Made by a program: the position numbers and the translations under genes. Source: Sphagnum compactum (lineage: Eukaryota; Bryophyta; Sphagnopsida; Sphagnales). From it: DNA of 64,000 nucleotides. A model generated the notes under the pieces. The model was not told the origin of the DNA and did no database searches. It worked only from the letters and a program-made list of their open reading frames with translations. Positions 51,831-62,225 of the stretch are shown here, in pieces (positions within the stretch are counted from its first letter, which is position 1; each line of letters opens with the position of its first letter). The stretch lies in assembly GCA_965153455.1 (NCBI GenBank), contig OZ234497.1, positions 2,356,001-2,420,000 of the forward strand, read 5' to 3'.

Positions 51831-54378
51831 AGTAAAGGTATAAAATACCTACAATAGGGGGTTGCTAGGGTTAGAGTTTTTCTTTTCCAAATTCCTCAAC
51901 TACTTCCACTGGTGAGGATCCCCATCATTAATTAGTATAAAATGACAATTGTCATAGGTGGGCTATAGCGTTTTTACAAAAGTGCCACTACAAATGACGA
52001 CAACCTTAATTATTTTTATTTCAAAAAATGGCGAAAAGAATCCCTAAAAGTCACGAGAAAGTTGCAAAATTTCACCTCCCAAAAAAAAAACACTCTCGAG
52101 GGGTCGGGTTGAAAGGCTATGCTATGATATGTTTATATTCTATATTCTGTTTTTAAAATTTATAAACTAAACTTCATATAACAATGTTTAAAATGTATAA
52201 CAAAAAAATAGACTAGACTTAACACAACAGCAAAAAGTAAAGATTGCATAAGAAAAATATATAATGAGATAGCCAACAAAGTACGTAATTAAAATAGGTC
52301 TTTAAAATATATTTAATATCATATTATTTGCTCATTTGAATTCTAAATTTAAACTTTTTTTTTACCTAGTTCCTAACTTCTAAATTATTAATAAATACCC
52401 TTTATAGATGTGCTTGAAAGCCACCTATCCCTCACTATAGGATCCAGGCAACTTTTGGCATTAAGGTGTTATAGACCCAAATTGAATGCAGAGTCCAACA
52501 CTGCCCCCAACAAAGCATGTTTGTGGAAAACATACTTGAACTGAATTCAAAGCTTGGTTTGGTTTGCTAGTGAAGTTAGTCAGCCACCAAAAACAAAAGC
52601 TAGGTATACAAATTTGTAGAAATTGCCAAAAATGGAGGTGGGGAGTAGGGACAAGCCTTTGTACATTGACCTACATGCTACTTAGAGGACAGAACTTTTT
52701 CCACTTTCAGCTCTAGATACCAACAAATTGGGTTAACCAAAATATCCTTACAAAGCTCAGATGATGTTCTTTTTTGGGAGTGGTATCTTTGTTTTTCTCC
52801 CACCCCAAAAGAGGCAAATCTCTTCCTTGTTTTTTCCTACATGTTAGAGTGTGTGGATATAATGAATGTCATGTGATGGGCCCACAACAAAATTTCTAGG
52901 ACAAGTTGAAGAAGAAAACTGTCCTGTTAATTAGTTAGGGGCGCCTTCCAAGTTCAGAATTTCTTTTTTGCAATGAACACTTAGTCCCTAACTAATTAGT
53001 CCAATTCCCATTTGAAAAAAAATTATTTTTCCAAAAAATTCCCAATTTTTTTCTGATAAAATTACAAAATGGGTTGAAAAAACAACATTGATTGGGGTAA
53101 GGGTTTTCATTTCCCAGATTTATGAATGGATTGTAAACTTCTTTTTTTGGGGGAGGATTCCTCCTATACCGGCAATTTTTGTTTGATTTTATAAAAATTA
53201 CTCAGAAATAACTCAAAAACCGACATTCTTAATCAAGTTTTTTTTGGGCTATTTTGAAATAAATCAACCAAGATGCAAAAATATTCACCACAAAATAAAG
53301 ACACAGCTGGTTCCAGCAAATATCTTAGAAATGAATGGCACTTTTGTTAGCATTCTTTATAATCAATCAAGGGTCTTCAAATTCCAAATTTTGCATTAGA
53401 AAAGACCCCCCAAACTATTAGTCAAGAACTATTAGTCAAATTTACACTAGACAAACATAATTCTTTTCCCCAAAAAAGCTCCATCATTTTCATGTCAAAA
53501 ATATGGCCAAATTCATCAGAAAAGAACCCAATAAGTTACTACTTAAAACACAAACGAGTGTGCAGGGCAAGCTGGGATTGAATTAGTGCAACACACACAA
53601 AGAAAAACACAAAAAATAATAAATAATTATAACAACCTCAATTCTTAAGTGAAAAATGCCACATAGAAGTGGAATAAAAAATGTTTGTTTGACAATAATA
53701 ATTTCTGAAGAACTACACGAGTAGTCTAGTTCTTGCTGATCTAATTAACTACAACTTGAAATCAAGTTCTAGGCATGAGCATTGAGCTGCAATGTGGTAA
53801 TTTGTAGAATTCTAATGCAAAAAATTACAATATATTTGCCCGGATCATCTAGAGCTAGTATAATCCGCATTAGTAAAGAATTTTTAGAAATGAAAAATGA
53901 TTATATATAAATGGGTGCAGTTGAATGATCATCAATCGGCTGATGATTCTCTCAACATGTAAGAATGAGCGGATCCTGATCAGTCAGTGAATGTAGGAAT
54001 TTCACTACTCCAAGTGCAAAAGGAATCAAGTTAGACTGATTGTGTTTTCTGATCATCAGTGATTTAATAGAAGAATTTTGGTTGCAGAATAATTGCAGCT
54101 GCAGCCGCTGTAGAAGAAATTGTTGCAACCCAAAAGGAACCCAAAAACAAAACAGAAAACTTGTTGCAGCAGCAACAAAGAATGCATTTCAGAAGCTCAT
54201 ACTCCAGGAGTCCAGTCTCAACGTTGCAGTTGTTGTAGTAGCTGCAGCAGATTGCAAGAGCCACCTGCCGCATGGTGCTCCAGTACTCCTTTCATATCAC
54301 AAGAGTAGCCGTTTCTCCCGTTGCAGACCTGCTTTCTGCAACGACCGTCTGAAAGAGAAAGCTCATCACAACATAAAC

Positions 54379-54939
54379 CTAGCTGCTGCTGCAGCTAAGT
54401 ATATTTTCTGTGTCTGGTAGTTTCTTAGGTGGCCTCCAACGTGAGGAGCCGCCGTCTGGAACAGAGATCATCAACGAGTTTTCTTCAGGCGGCCTCCAAT
54501 CTGAGGAGCCGCCGTCTGGGACAGAGATGATCATAAACGAAGAGTTTGCTTTCGGCGGTCTCCAATGCGATGAGCCGCCGTCTGGGACAGAGATGATTAC
54601 AAACGAAGAGTTTTCTTTAGGTGGTCTCCAACCTGAAGAGCCGCCCTCTGGGACAGAGACAGAGATGATTATAAGGGAAGAGTTTCTCTTAGGCGGTCTC
54701 CAACCTGACGAGCCGCCGTCTGGGACAGAGATGATTATAAGGGAAGAGTTTTTCCTAGGCGGTCTCCAACCTGACGAGCCGCCTTCTGGGACAGAGATTA
54801 TAAATGTAACCGAGTTTCCATTGCGGGCGGCAGCGACCCAGGAAGAGTCCAGTACAACATGCATTTCAATCTTCTTGTGTGCATCATTGAGGGTTTTCTT
54901 CAATCCGTGATGATCATCATATTCTTCGTAGTTCTTCAT
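54379..54939 (-). CDS. Tandem-repeat protein, copy 1 (family unrecognised)
   Basis: ATG 54939 starts MKNYEEYDDHHG; the stop is at 54379-54381 and the protein has 186 residues. After a 48-residue head comes an array (residues 49-171, DNA 54427-54795). It has six units of 20-24 residues, consensus SVPDGGSSxWRPPxxNSSFxII; the last unit is truncated at WRPP, followed by KKLPDTEN and a Ser-rich end. Unit 2 has an extra Ser-Val from a 6-bp duplication. No signal peptide or membrane segment is evident. An upstream in-frame ATG exists (54987), but only 54939 is shared with copy 2. A TATA box and a spliceable leader lie upstream. The plus strand of the array is also open (GGLQPDEPPSGTE repeats) but lacks an early ATG. 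Function unknown; the strand call is inference. Confidence 0.5.
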   Translation of the reverse strand: MKNYEEYDDHHGLKKTLNDAHKKIEMHVVLDSSWVAAARNGNSVTFIISVPEGGSSGWRPPRKNSSLIIISVPDGGSSGWRPPKRNSSLIIISVSVPEGGSSGWRPPKENSSFVIISVPDGGSSHWRPPKANSSFMIISVPDGGSSDWRPPEENSLMISVPDGGSSRWRPPKKLPDTENILSCSSS

Positions 54940-55089
54940 CTTTTCACCAACGTCGAGTGGTATCACTGTGATACAACACATGCACAATTTTGTTTTGGGT
55001 GAGTCGATTTAGTTGGAGGTGATAATGCTTGAAACGTGTACAGCTTGGTTGTAGATTAGCTCGGGATTACTCGCTGCAGTCCTGCAGAT

Positions 55090-55501
55090 CTGGAAACAGA
55101 GGCAAAACACAGATCAATTTGCTGAGACGTTTAAGATCAGTGTCGAGACATTCGGCTAAGACTAGACTCCATGCGGTTCCTTGAATGCAAACTAGGCTAT
55201 TCTTGCCAGTTGAAAACTGTTTGTTGTCAAAGAAGCACTAGGGGGGGGGAATGTATCACCAACTACAGCAATACTTACAACTAGCTCCTTAATTAGAGAA
55301 GAACTTGCAGAGCTACAGAGCTGACTCGATCTTGAAACTCGCCAAAAGCAGCTACTACAAAAACCTACAAACTATATAATACTTTTAGACTAAGAACAAG
55401 GAGCTGGATGCGTGATGCGTGATACAAAAGACGCAAAAGAACTGTATGTCAAGTGAAGAATGATTATACAGTTTGGAAAGCGAGATAGGGGCTGAGCTTA
55501 C
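55090..55501 (-). other. Probable 5'-leader intron of repeat-protein copy 1
   Basis: On the minus strand a donor CAA|GTAAGC (GT at 55501-55500) and an acceptor TGTTTCCAG (AG at 55091-55090) bracket about 412 bp between the TATA box and the start codon. This would give a two-exon 5' leader. Inferred from consensus only. Confidence 0.45.
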
Positions 55502-55808
55502 TTGATCAAGCTGTTGCAGCAAAAACTAGTTGTAAACGGACCGTCAACACTAACCCAAGCAGCTGCAAAGGAGCAGCTTGATAATATAATATTCTTCAAT
55601 TCTTGTTGCTTCAATACTTGTGATGATGAGAACAATAAATTCTTGTGATATGCCAGCAGCAGCAGCTTCTAATAGAACGGAAACCGTAGGACCAAAGAAT
55701 TGCTCGCTAATTTGGAAGCAGAAATCGAAGGAAAACTACGCGAAAGCTGCGAGAGACGCGATGTGATTGTGTGTGTGGCGAATTGAAAACATCGTTGAGT
55801 CTTGACCT

Positions 55809-55816
55809 TATTTATA
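55809..55816 (-). promoter_or_regulatory. TATA box of repeat-protein copy 1
   Basis: The minus strand reads GGTATAAATAAGG, a near-consensus TATA box about 870 bp upstream of ATG 54939. The octamer and its flanks are conserved in copy 2 (63106-63113), supporting a function. A GA tract lies further upstream at 56183-56209. Confidence 0.65.
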
Positions 55817-56889
55817 CCTTATCCACCACACTTGAAGCTGGTGCAGTACTACTCCTCTTTTTTCCCAGCCCTTTTTTCTTTCTTTCTTTCTTTCTTGGTT
55901 CTTTCCGGGGCGTTTTTGGGAACGCCGCGGCTAGAGAGGGCTTTGCAAGGTGTAGAATCCCCTGATTTTCGGTCGGTGTTTTTTTAATTTTAAATGTGCG
56001 TTTTGTTTTTCGAACTGCTGTCGGGGAGATCTTAAGCCTTGTAAGCCCTCCTCCGACTACACTAGGAAGTTCTTCCAACCTCGAATCCGTGTACCCCGAC
56101 ACACGGACGGAAGGCGCGCAGATCGCAGGAAAAGAAAATCATGATCACCTGCAGAGACATTTCTGTTCTTCAGCCGCGCTCGAGAGCGAGAGAAAGAGAG
56201 AGAGAGAGATATGGACAAAGTTAGAAACCGTGGTCGGAGTGTGACGAGGCGCAACAAGAAGTCAACTACTGTGCAGCTTTTTTCCCGACAAAAGTTTTCT
56301 TCCTTCACTCAAATGGGTCCCAGACAGTTATTAACCAGCGACTGTGTGTCTGCGACTTTCTGCGCAATCAGCTCTCTCCAAATCTCTCGCTCTCTCTCTC
56401 CGTGTGTGTGTGTCTCTCTCTCTTTCCTCGCTCTAAGTCATTTCTTCGTCATCAAGCTAACAAAGCAGGAAATAGTCTTGAAACTCCGTTGAAAATAATC
56501 ATAATCATAATAATGGTAATAATGGCTATTGAAGTTCATGAAAGACCCCTGCTTTTGCCTCCGCCTTCTGCTGTGCCACCTCTCTTTCAGCGTTTTACGC
56601 AGCACAAAAACTCAACAAGGTTCCAGTTTTCCAAACCATTCATTTGCCATAAAAGGGGGGTTTTTCTCTTTTCCACAACTAAGCACAAGCCTTGCCACCA
56701 GTTTTTTTTTTTTTTTTTGTTTTCTGGGAATTTTTGCAACTTGGAAATTTTATTTTTGAAAATGCAAAAGCACGAATTATTATTTTGAGAATTTTTGAGA
56801 ATTTTTCCCTTTTTTTGAGAAATGAAAATAAATAAATTAGCCATATCTAAACCTAGACACTTCATAGGTTGCCACTTGTCCGAGCACTT

Positions 56890-57490
56890 TTATAAAAATA
56901 TTCCAACCCACCTAGAACAGTGGGCATAATGCAAAATTAATGATGGGGATCCTGGTTAGTGAACCTACTTGAGGAACTTGGAAAACAAAAGCCCTGCTTG
57001 CTACAAAGGTTTTTTGTTTTTTTTTTTTCCCCAGAACTAAGCACGTAATTACTCTGAATATTGCCATTTTTTCTAAATACATTATTGATCGCCACTTTAA
57101 CAACATCACAAAATTGAAGGAAAAAAGTAGGTGTGTGTACCTACTTTCCTGTCCAAAGTTCCAAAAGACAAAGGGTTTTGTGTATACACGCAGGGTTAAT
57201 AATGTTTTTACCAGCACCCACATTGCTCTGTGATTTATTTTTTTCAGCCAATTTTGGCAACCTGGACATGAAATATAGGAGGGTGTGAAAGGCATAAAGG
57301 GTTTTGTTTTGAAAAACGACACCCAAGTCGCCACATTATGAGGGGAAAAAAGAACTAAAGTTGCCATATTTATAGAAGAGGTTCCAACAAGTGGCAAAAT
57401 TATAAGAGGAAACCTAAAAGAATTCTACAAATTTTTGGGGCATGGGAGGTAATTGTTTGTATTTATTCTGTTCACAATAAAGTTGTCTGT
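56890..57490. other. Spacer between the duplicated segments
   Basis: No gene was recognised. 56937-57000 (GGGGATCCTGG, ACCTACTTGAGGAA, TTGGAAAACAAAA) resembles 58738-58800, and 57040-57125 resembles the dispersed repeat at 16.0 and 19.7 kb. The open frames are low-complexity. Confidence 0.45.
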
Positions 57491-57501
57491 GAAGTCACCA
57501 T

Positions 57502-57655
57502 GAGTTTCACAGGGTGTCTCACACCCTATTAGTTTATTCACGCTGAGTTTCACAGGGTGTCTCACACCCAATTAGTTTTTCCACCCTGAGTTTCATAGGG
57601 TGTCTCACACCCAATTAATTTTTTCACGCTGAGTTTCACAGGGTGTCTCACCGGG
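57502..57655. repeat. 43-bp minisatellite, four copies
   Basis: GAGTTTCA starts units at 57502, 57545, 57588 and 57631, exactly 43 bp apart, each with AGGGTGTCTCAC and, in the first three, ACCCTATTAG/ACCCAATTA. GGGTGTCTCACACCC is itself partly palindromic, so a folded single strand is possible. Confidence 0.93.
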
Positions 57656-58166
57656 TGATGCCGCCTTGATTTGATTAGCTGCGGGTTCAATGCTCTAATT
57701 TTATTTTTTGGTTTGGTTGTTGGAGGTTTTGGGGATACTTGGTTTTAACTCAACTTTCGTATTTTTAGTTTTTTAGTTTTTAATGAATGGGTGGGGGTTA
57801 TAGTGCTGCTACAAGTGGCGACCTAGGAAGTACCTAGGTCTAGATGTGACTGATTTAATTATTTTTATTTCAAAAAATGGTGAAAAAAATCCCATAAAAT
57901 TCACATTCTCTGAAAACAAATTCGCCAGGTTGCAAAATTTCACCACAATGAAAAAAAATACTACCTAGGGTCTGGTTACAAGGCCATGTTATGATACATT
58001 TATATTTTAAATTTTATTGTTTCATTTATAAATAAGAATTCAGATAATCGCATTTGCAATAGAATTATCCATAAAGTCAACCTTTCTTTCACCCCCTATC
58101 CCGTGTTTCAGTTGTATCCGCATGTAAGGAATTTAAATCTCATTATCATGTGCTGAAACTCAGCAT

Positions 58167-58420
58167 TTAATGCACAAGGTTTGAGAGTAATTATAATAGT
58201 TGTACAGGTAGAAGCAGTGAAACAGTGAAAACATATGTGGCAGCAGTGGAGGCGCTCAGGAAAAAGAAAAGACAATATGAAACTCAATTTACCACCAAAA
58301 TTGCTGGGAAAACTAATCTGGGTACCAGTTAGTTCATTTTGGACATGTTTCATGCCCTATAATGCCGAAACTGCCCGTTTTCACCCCCTAATCGCCTAAC
58401 TTTATGAATAACTTTAATGC
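58167..58420. repeat. Dispersed repeat shared with 18110-18380
   Basis: Diverged partner of the 18.1-kb repeat. It sits within extra sequence that copy 1 of the segmental duplication lacks between its equivalents of 58050 and 58435, so it was gained here or lost there. Confidence 0.7.
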
Positions 58421-60207
58421 ATAACCCAAAATTTAACTAGACTTAAGACAACACCCAAAACTAAAGATTGCATAGGAAAAATATATAATGCGATACCCAA
58501 CAAACTAGGTAATTAGTACACAGCGTTTTTTTCTGTGGCGAATTTTCGCCAGTTGGCGTTTTGGGCTCTCGAATCTAACAAACGGAATTTTGGGATTTTT
58601 TATTAAATCGCCGGTATTCTGAGAAAAAAAGATGGAAGTCGCCAGATTTAGACAGTGTTTGACTGCAGGTCACCAAACCTAGGCAGAATTCCAAAAGAAT
58701 GTACTTATCCATCAGGACAGTCGCCATTTACTGCTAATTAATGCTGAGGATCCTAGCCACTGCACCTACTTGAGGAATTTGAAAAAAAAACACTGTTTGT
58801 GTAGTTCTTCGAGATAATAATTAATATCATATAATTTTCTCATTCCCGTTCAGTACTCGTAGAGCTTTCACTTGAATTCTAAATTCTAACCTTTTTATCT
58901 ACTTCTAAGTTCTAGCTTTTAAATTATGAATAATACCCTCTATAGATGTGCTTGAAAGCCACCTATTTCTCACCAGGCTACTTTTGGCATTAAGGTGTTA
59001 TACACCCAAATTGAATGGAGAGTTTGACACTGCCTCCCAACAAATCATGTTTTCTGGAAACCATACTTGAACTGAATTTAAGCTTGGTTTGGTTGCTACT
59101 CAAGTCAGCAACCAAAAACAAAAGCTAGGTCTACAAATTTTGTAGATTACCAAAAATGGAGGTGGGAGTAGGGACAAACGTTTGTACATTAAACCTTTAG
59201 GCTACCTAGAGGACAGACTTTTTCCACTTTTGCTCTAGATACCAACAAATCAGGGAGACCAAAAGGTCCTTACAAACTTAAGATGATGATTTTTTTTGGA
59301 AGTGGCATCTTTGCTTTTCCCCAAAGATGCAAATCCATGTTCCTTGTTTTGTTCTACATGTTAGAGTGTGTGGATATAATGAATGTCATGTGATGGGCCC
59401 ATAAGAGAATTACCTTTCATAGGATAGGTTGAAGAAGAAAACTGTCCTGTTAATTAGTTAGAGGCGCCTTCCAAGTTCAGAATTTCCTTTTTGCAATGAG
59501 GCTCTTTGGTTGGCCATCACAAGACGTTATGGACTTTAGAACCTCCCCAATATAAAAGTATTCAATTCAAACATAAAAACCATATGACTTCCAAGAGGAC
59601 AATATTGGGCAAAGCATATGGGACAAAGTTAGGTCCTATTAGGAATATATTTGAAGAACACATTGGGAACAACAAAAATCCAAAAAATCAAACACCAGCT
59701 TGTTTTTTAACTAATTTGATGAGAATCCCTTGGAACTAGGGGTTTGTTTTTTCCTTTGTGCCACATCAACATTTTGGCTAAATTTTCCAAAAAATCAGCA
59801 AATAATTAACACCTGGAAAAAAAAAAGATTCAGAAAATTTCCCGAATGTTTTGTTGAAAAAGTGGCAAAATGTGTCCAAAATTAAAAACACATTGCTTAG
59901 GCTAAGGCTTTCATTATCCAGATTTATGAAGTAGCCACAATGGCAAGGATTCACAGAAAGCCAGAGCCGTAAATGGTGAGGAATTTGAATGCATTGCAAA
60001 CTCTTTTTTTCAAGGATTTCTCCTAACTGGCAATTTTATTTTATTTTCTATTATCCAAAATAACTGAAAAAACATTATTTCAATTTTTTTTCTTAATCTT
60101 TTGAAATAAATTCGCCAAGATGCCAAAATATTCACCACAACAAAAGACATTGCTTGGGACCCATTCCAGTGAAATATCTTTCAGTGAATGGGACTTTGTT
60201 CACATTC

Positions 60208-60620
60208 GAGGTCCGATTCCAGGGAGGATACTGGTTTGCAGGCCCCAGTGTAAGAGCCGGTTCCCACCTAAAGGGCTTGCCATCATGGTCCAGTTCAGGT
60301 TCTGGTCAGGTCATTTTCGTACTACAGAGTGGTCTGTAGATGGCGGACTGTTGGCTCTGTGCAACTGGCAGAATCCGTGCTCTACAACCCACTCTTCAGT
60401 GTTAAAGGCACGGAACGCTCTTGGAATGCTGAAGACCTAAAGGAGAACCCTACAGAATATACCCACCACACAAGTGGCAAAACTGGCCAATTGTGCAGCA
60501 TTCAAGAGTCAGGCAAAAGGGCCCAATCAGCAAACCCCGACTTTCACAGATCACGAATCGCCTGTTTTCATTTTGATTTTCACTTTTGTGATGTAAATGT
60601 TTTGGCGATTTTTTTTTAAA
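60208..60620. other. GC-richer insertion specific to duplication copy 2
   Basis: Copy 1 has only about 75 bp between the matching flanks (53355-53430). The inserted stretch has far fewer A/T runs than its surroundings and open plus-strand frames, for example 60329-60619 with VLYNPLFSVKGTERSW. I recognise no family. It could be captured gene sequence or a piece of a transposon. Confidence 0.5.
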
Positions 60621-61523
60621 AAAAATTGAACAAATAGTCAAACTTACACTAGACAAACATAAAAAAAAATTCCCACAAAAACAGCATCCATTTTTTTGTC
60701 AAAAATATAACCAAATTCTTCAGAAAAAAACACACTAATTTACAACTTACAACAAAAATGAGTGTCCACTGGGGCAAGCTTTAAGGCATTGAATTAGTGC
60801 AACCCACCAAAATAAACCAGAAAATAATAATAAAGAATTATGAAAACCTCCATTCTTAAGTCAAAAATGTCACATAGAAGTGCAATAAAAATGTTTGTCA
60901 AAATTTTGAAGTTGAGGGACCCATGTACGCGAGATAGTACTAGATCTAGAGAACAAGCCAAAATGAGAAATTCTAGCTTGGAAATAATTCCTGTATTTCT
61001 AGCTTCAAGAAATAATAATAGCTCAAGAACTACACTAGTAGTCTAGTTCTTGCTGATCTAAGTAACTATCAATCAATTTGTAAAATTCTAGTGCAGAAAA
61101 ATGTATTTGCCTGCATCATCTAGAGCTACTATAATCCGCATAAAGAAAAAAAATTTAGAAATACAAAATGGTTATACACAAATTGGTGCAGTTGAATGAT
61201 CGTCAATGGGCCTGATGATTTGTCTCAACATGAAAGAATGAGCAGATTCTGATCAGTCAGTGCAGAATGAATCGAGTTAGACTAATTGTATTTGTTGATG
61301 ATCAGTGATTTATTACAAGACTTGTAATGAATTTGGTTGGAGAATAGCTGCAGCAGCTGCAGAAGAAATTGTTGCAACCCAAAATTTTACACGGAAAAAA
61401 CTTGTTGCAGCAGCAAAGAATGGATTTCAGAAGCTCATGCTCCGGTGTCAAATCTGCAGTTGTTGTAACTTAGCTGCAGCAGATTGCAAGAGCCACCTGC
61501 TGCATGCTGCTCAAGTACTGCTT

Positions 61524-62225
61524 TCATATCACAAGAGTAGTTTTTCCCATTGCAGAGCTGCTTTCTGGAAAGGCCGGGCGCTGTAAGAGTAAGCTCATCA
61601 CGACATGAACCTGGCTGCTGCTGCTGCTAAGTACATTTCCTGTTTCTGGTAGTTTCTTAGGGGGCCTCCAACGTGAGGAGCCGCCGTCTGGAACAGAAAT
61701 CATCATCGAGTTTTCTTCAGGCGGCCTCCAATCTGAGGAGCCTCCGTCTGGGACAGAGATCATCAACGAGTTTTCTTCAGGCGGCCTCCAATCTGAGGAG
61801 CCGCCGTCTGGGACAGAGATGATTATAAACGAAGAGTTTGCTTTCGGCGGTCTCCAATCCGACGAGCCGCCGTCTGGGACAGAGATGATTACAAACGAAG
61901 ACTTTTCACTAGGTGGTCTCCAACCTGATGAGCCGCCGTCTGGGACAGAGATGATTACAAACGAAGACTTTTCATTAGGTGGTCTCCAACCTGATGAGCC
62001 GCCGTCTGGGACAGAGATGATTACAAAGGAAGAGTTTTGTTTAGGCGGTCTACAACCGAATGGCCCGCCGTCTGGGACAGAGATTATCAACGTAACTGAG
62101 TTTCCATTGCCTGCGGCAGGGACCCACGAAGAGTACTCGACACCATGAAGATCAATCTTCTTGTGTGCACCGTAGAGGTTGTTCTTCAATGCGTGATGAT
62201 CGTCATATTCTTCATAGTTCTTCAT
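61524..62225 (-). CDS. Tandem-repeat protein, copy 2 (family unrecognised)
   Basis: ATG 62225 starts MKNYEEYDDHHA; 233 residues. A 48-residue head matches copy 1, then seven units (residues 49-189, DNA 61659-62081) with consensus SVPDGGSSxWRPPxxNSSFxII. Unit 1 is degenerate (GGPFGCRPP, Trp lost). Units 5 and 6 (EENSLMI, EENSMMI) look like a recent extra 60-bp unit compared with copy 1. Where copy 1 has a TAG stop, this copy has CAG (61611-61613) and continues with a 29-residue tail beginning QVHVVMSLLL. Upstream in-frame codons seen in copy 1 are not kept, so the shared ATG is preferred. No signal peptide, catalytic motif or known domain was recognised. Function unknown; coding status is inferred from the conserved ATG and frame. 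Confidence 0.5.
   Translation of the reverse strand: MKNYEEYDDHHALKNNLYGAHKKIDLHGVEYSSWVPAAGNGNSVTLIISVPDGGPFGCRPPKQNSSFVIISVPDGGSSGWRPPNEKSSFVIISVPDGGSSGWRPPSEKSSFVIISVPDGGSSDWRPPKANSSFIIISVPDGGSSDWRPPEENSLMISVPDGGSSDWRPPEENSMMISVPDGGSSRWRPPKKLPETGNVLSSSSSQVHVVMSLLLQRPAFPESSSAMGKTTLVI

Larger units (their letters stand above)
45180..51955. other. AT-rich spacer with degenerate minus-strand frames
   Basis: No gene could be named. Minus-strand frames at 48371-48099, 47704-47519, 47226-46957 and 46741-46454 have more protein-like composition than other spacer frames (for example LMPKVKGFNVNKQVWFMK and EANDEIMKLV-like stretches). They may be pieces of one decayed gene or transposon, but no family motif was recognised. 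AAACCCTAAACCC occurs near 47715. Confidence 0.4.
51960..56880. repeat. Segmental duplication, copy 1
   Basis: The segment is collinear with 57.8-64.0 kb. Anchor pairs: 52010 and 57864 (TTATTTTTATTTCAAAAAATGG), 52250 and 58460, 52400 and 58940 (AGATGTGCTTGAAAGCCACC), and 54420 and 61650 (repeat gene). Further pairs are 55809 and 63106 (TATA box) and 56480 and about 63840. The offset grows from about 5.85 to 7.3 kb because copy 2 has insertions. The limits are approximate, set by where resemblance fades. Confidence 0.88.

Noticed and set aside
54410-54910. Plus-strand repeat frame GGLQPDEPPSGTE
   Set aside because: It lacks an early ATG, is a mirror of the minus-strand frame, and the Asp/Glu flips at a site fully silent on minus fit minus-strand coding better. 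Kept only as a finding.
56211-56492. Plus-strand ATG frame starting MDKVRNRGRS
   Set aside because: The matching place in duplication copy 2 has lost the ATG and frame, and the 3' half is CT-repeat-derived. Treated as non-coding promoter-side sequence.
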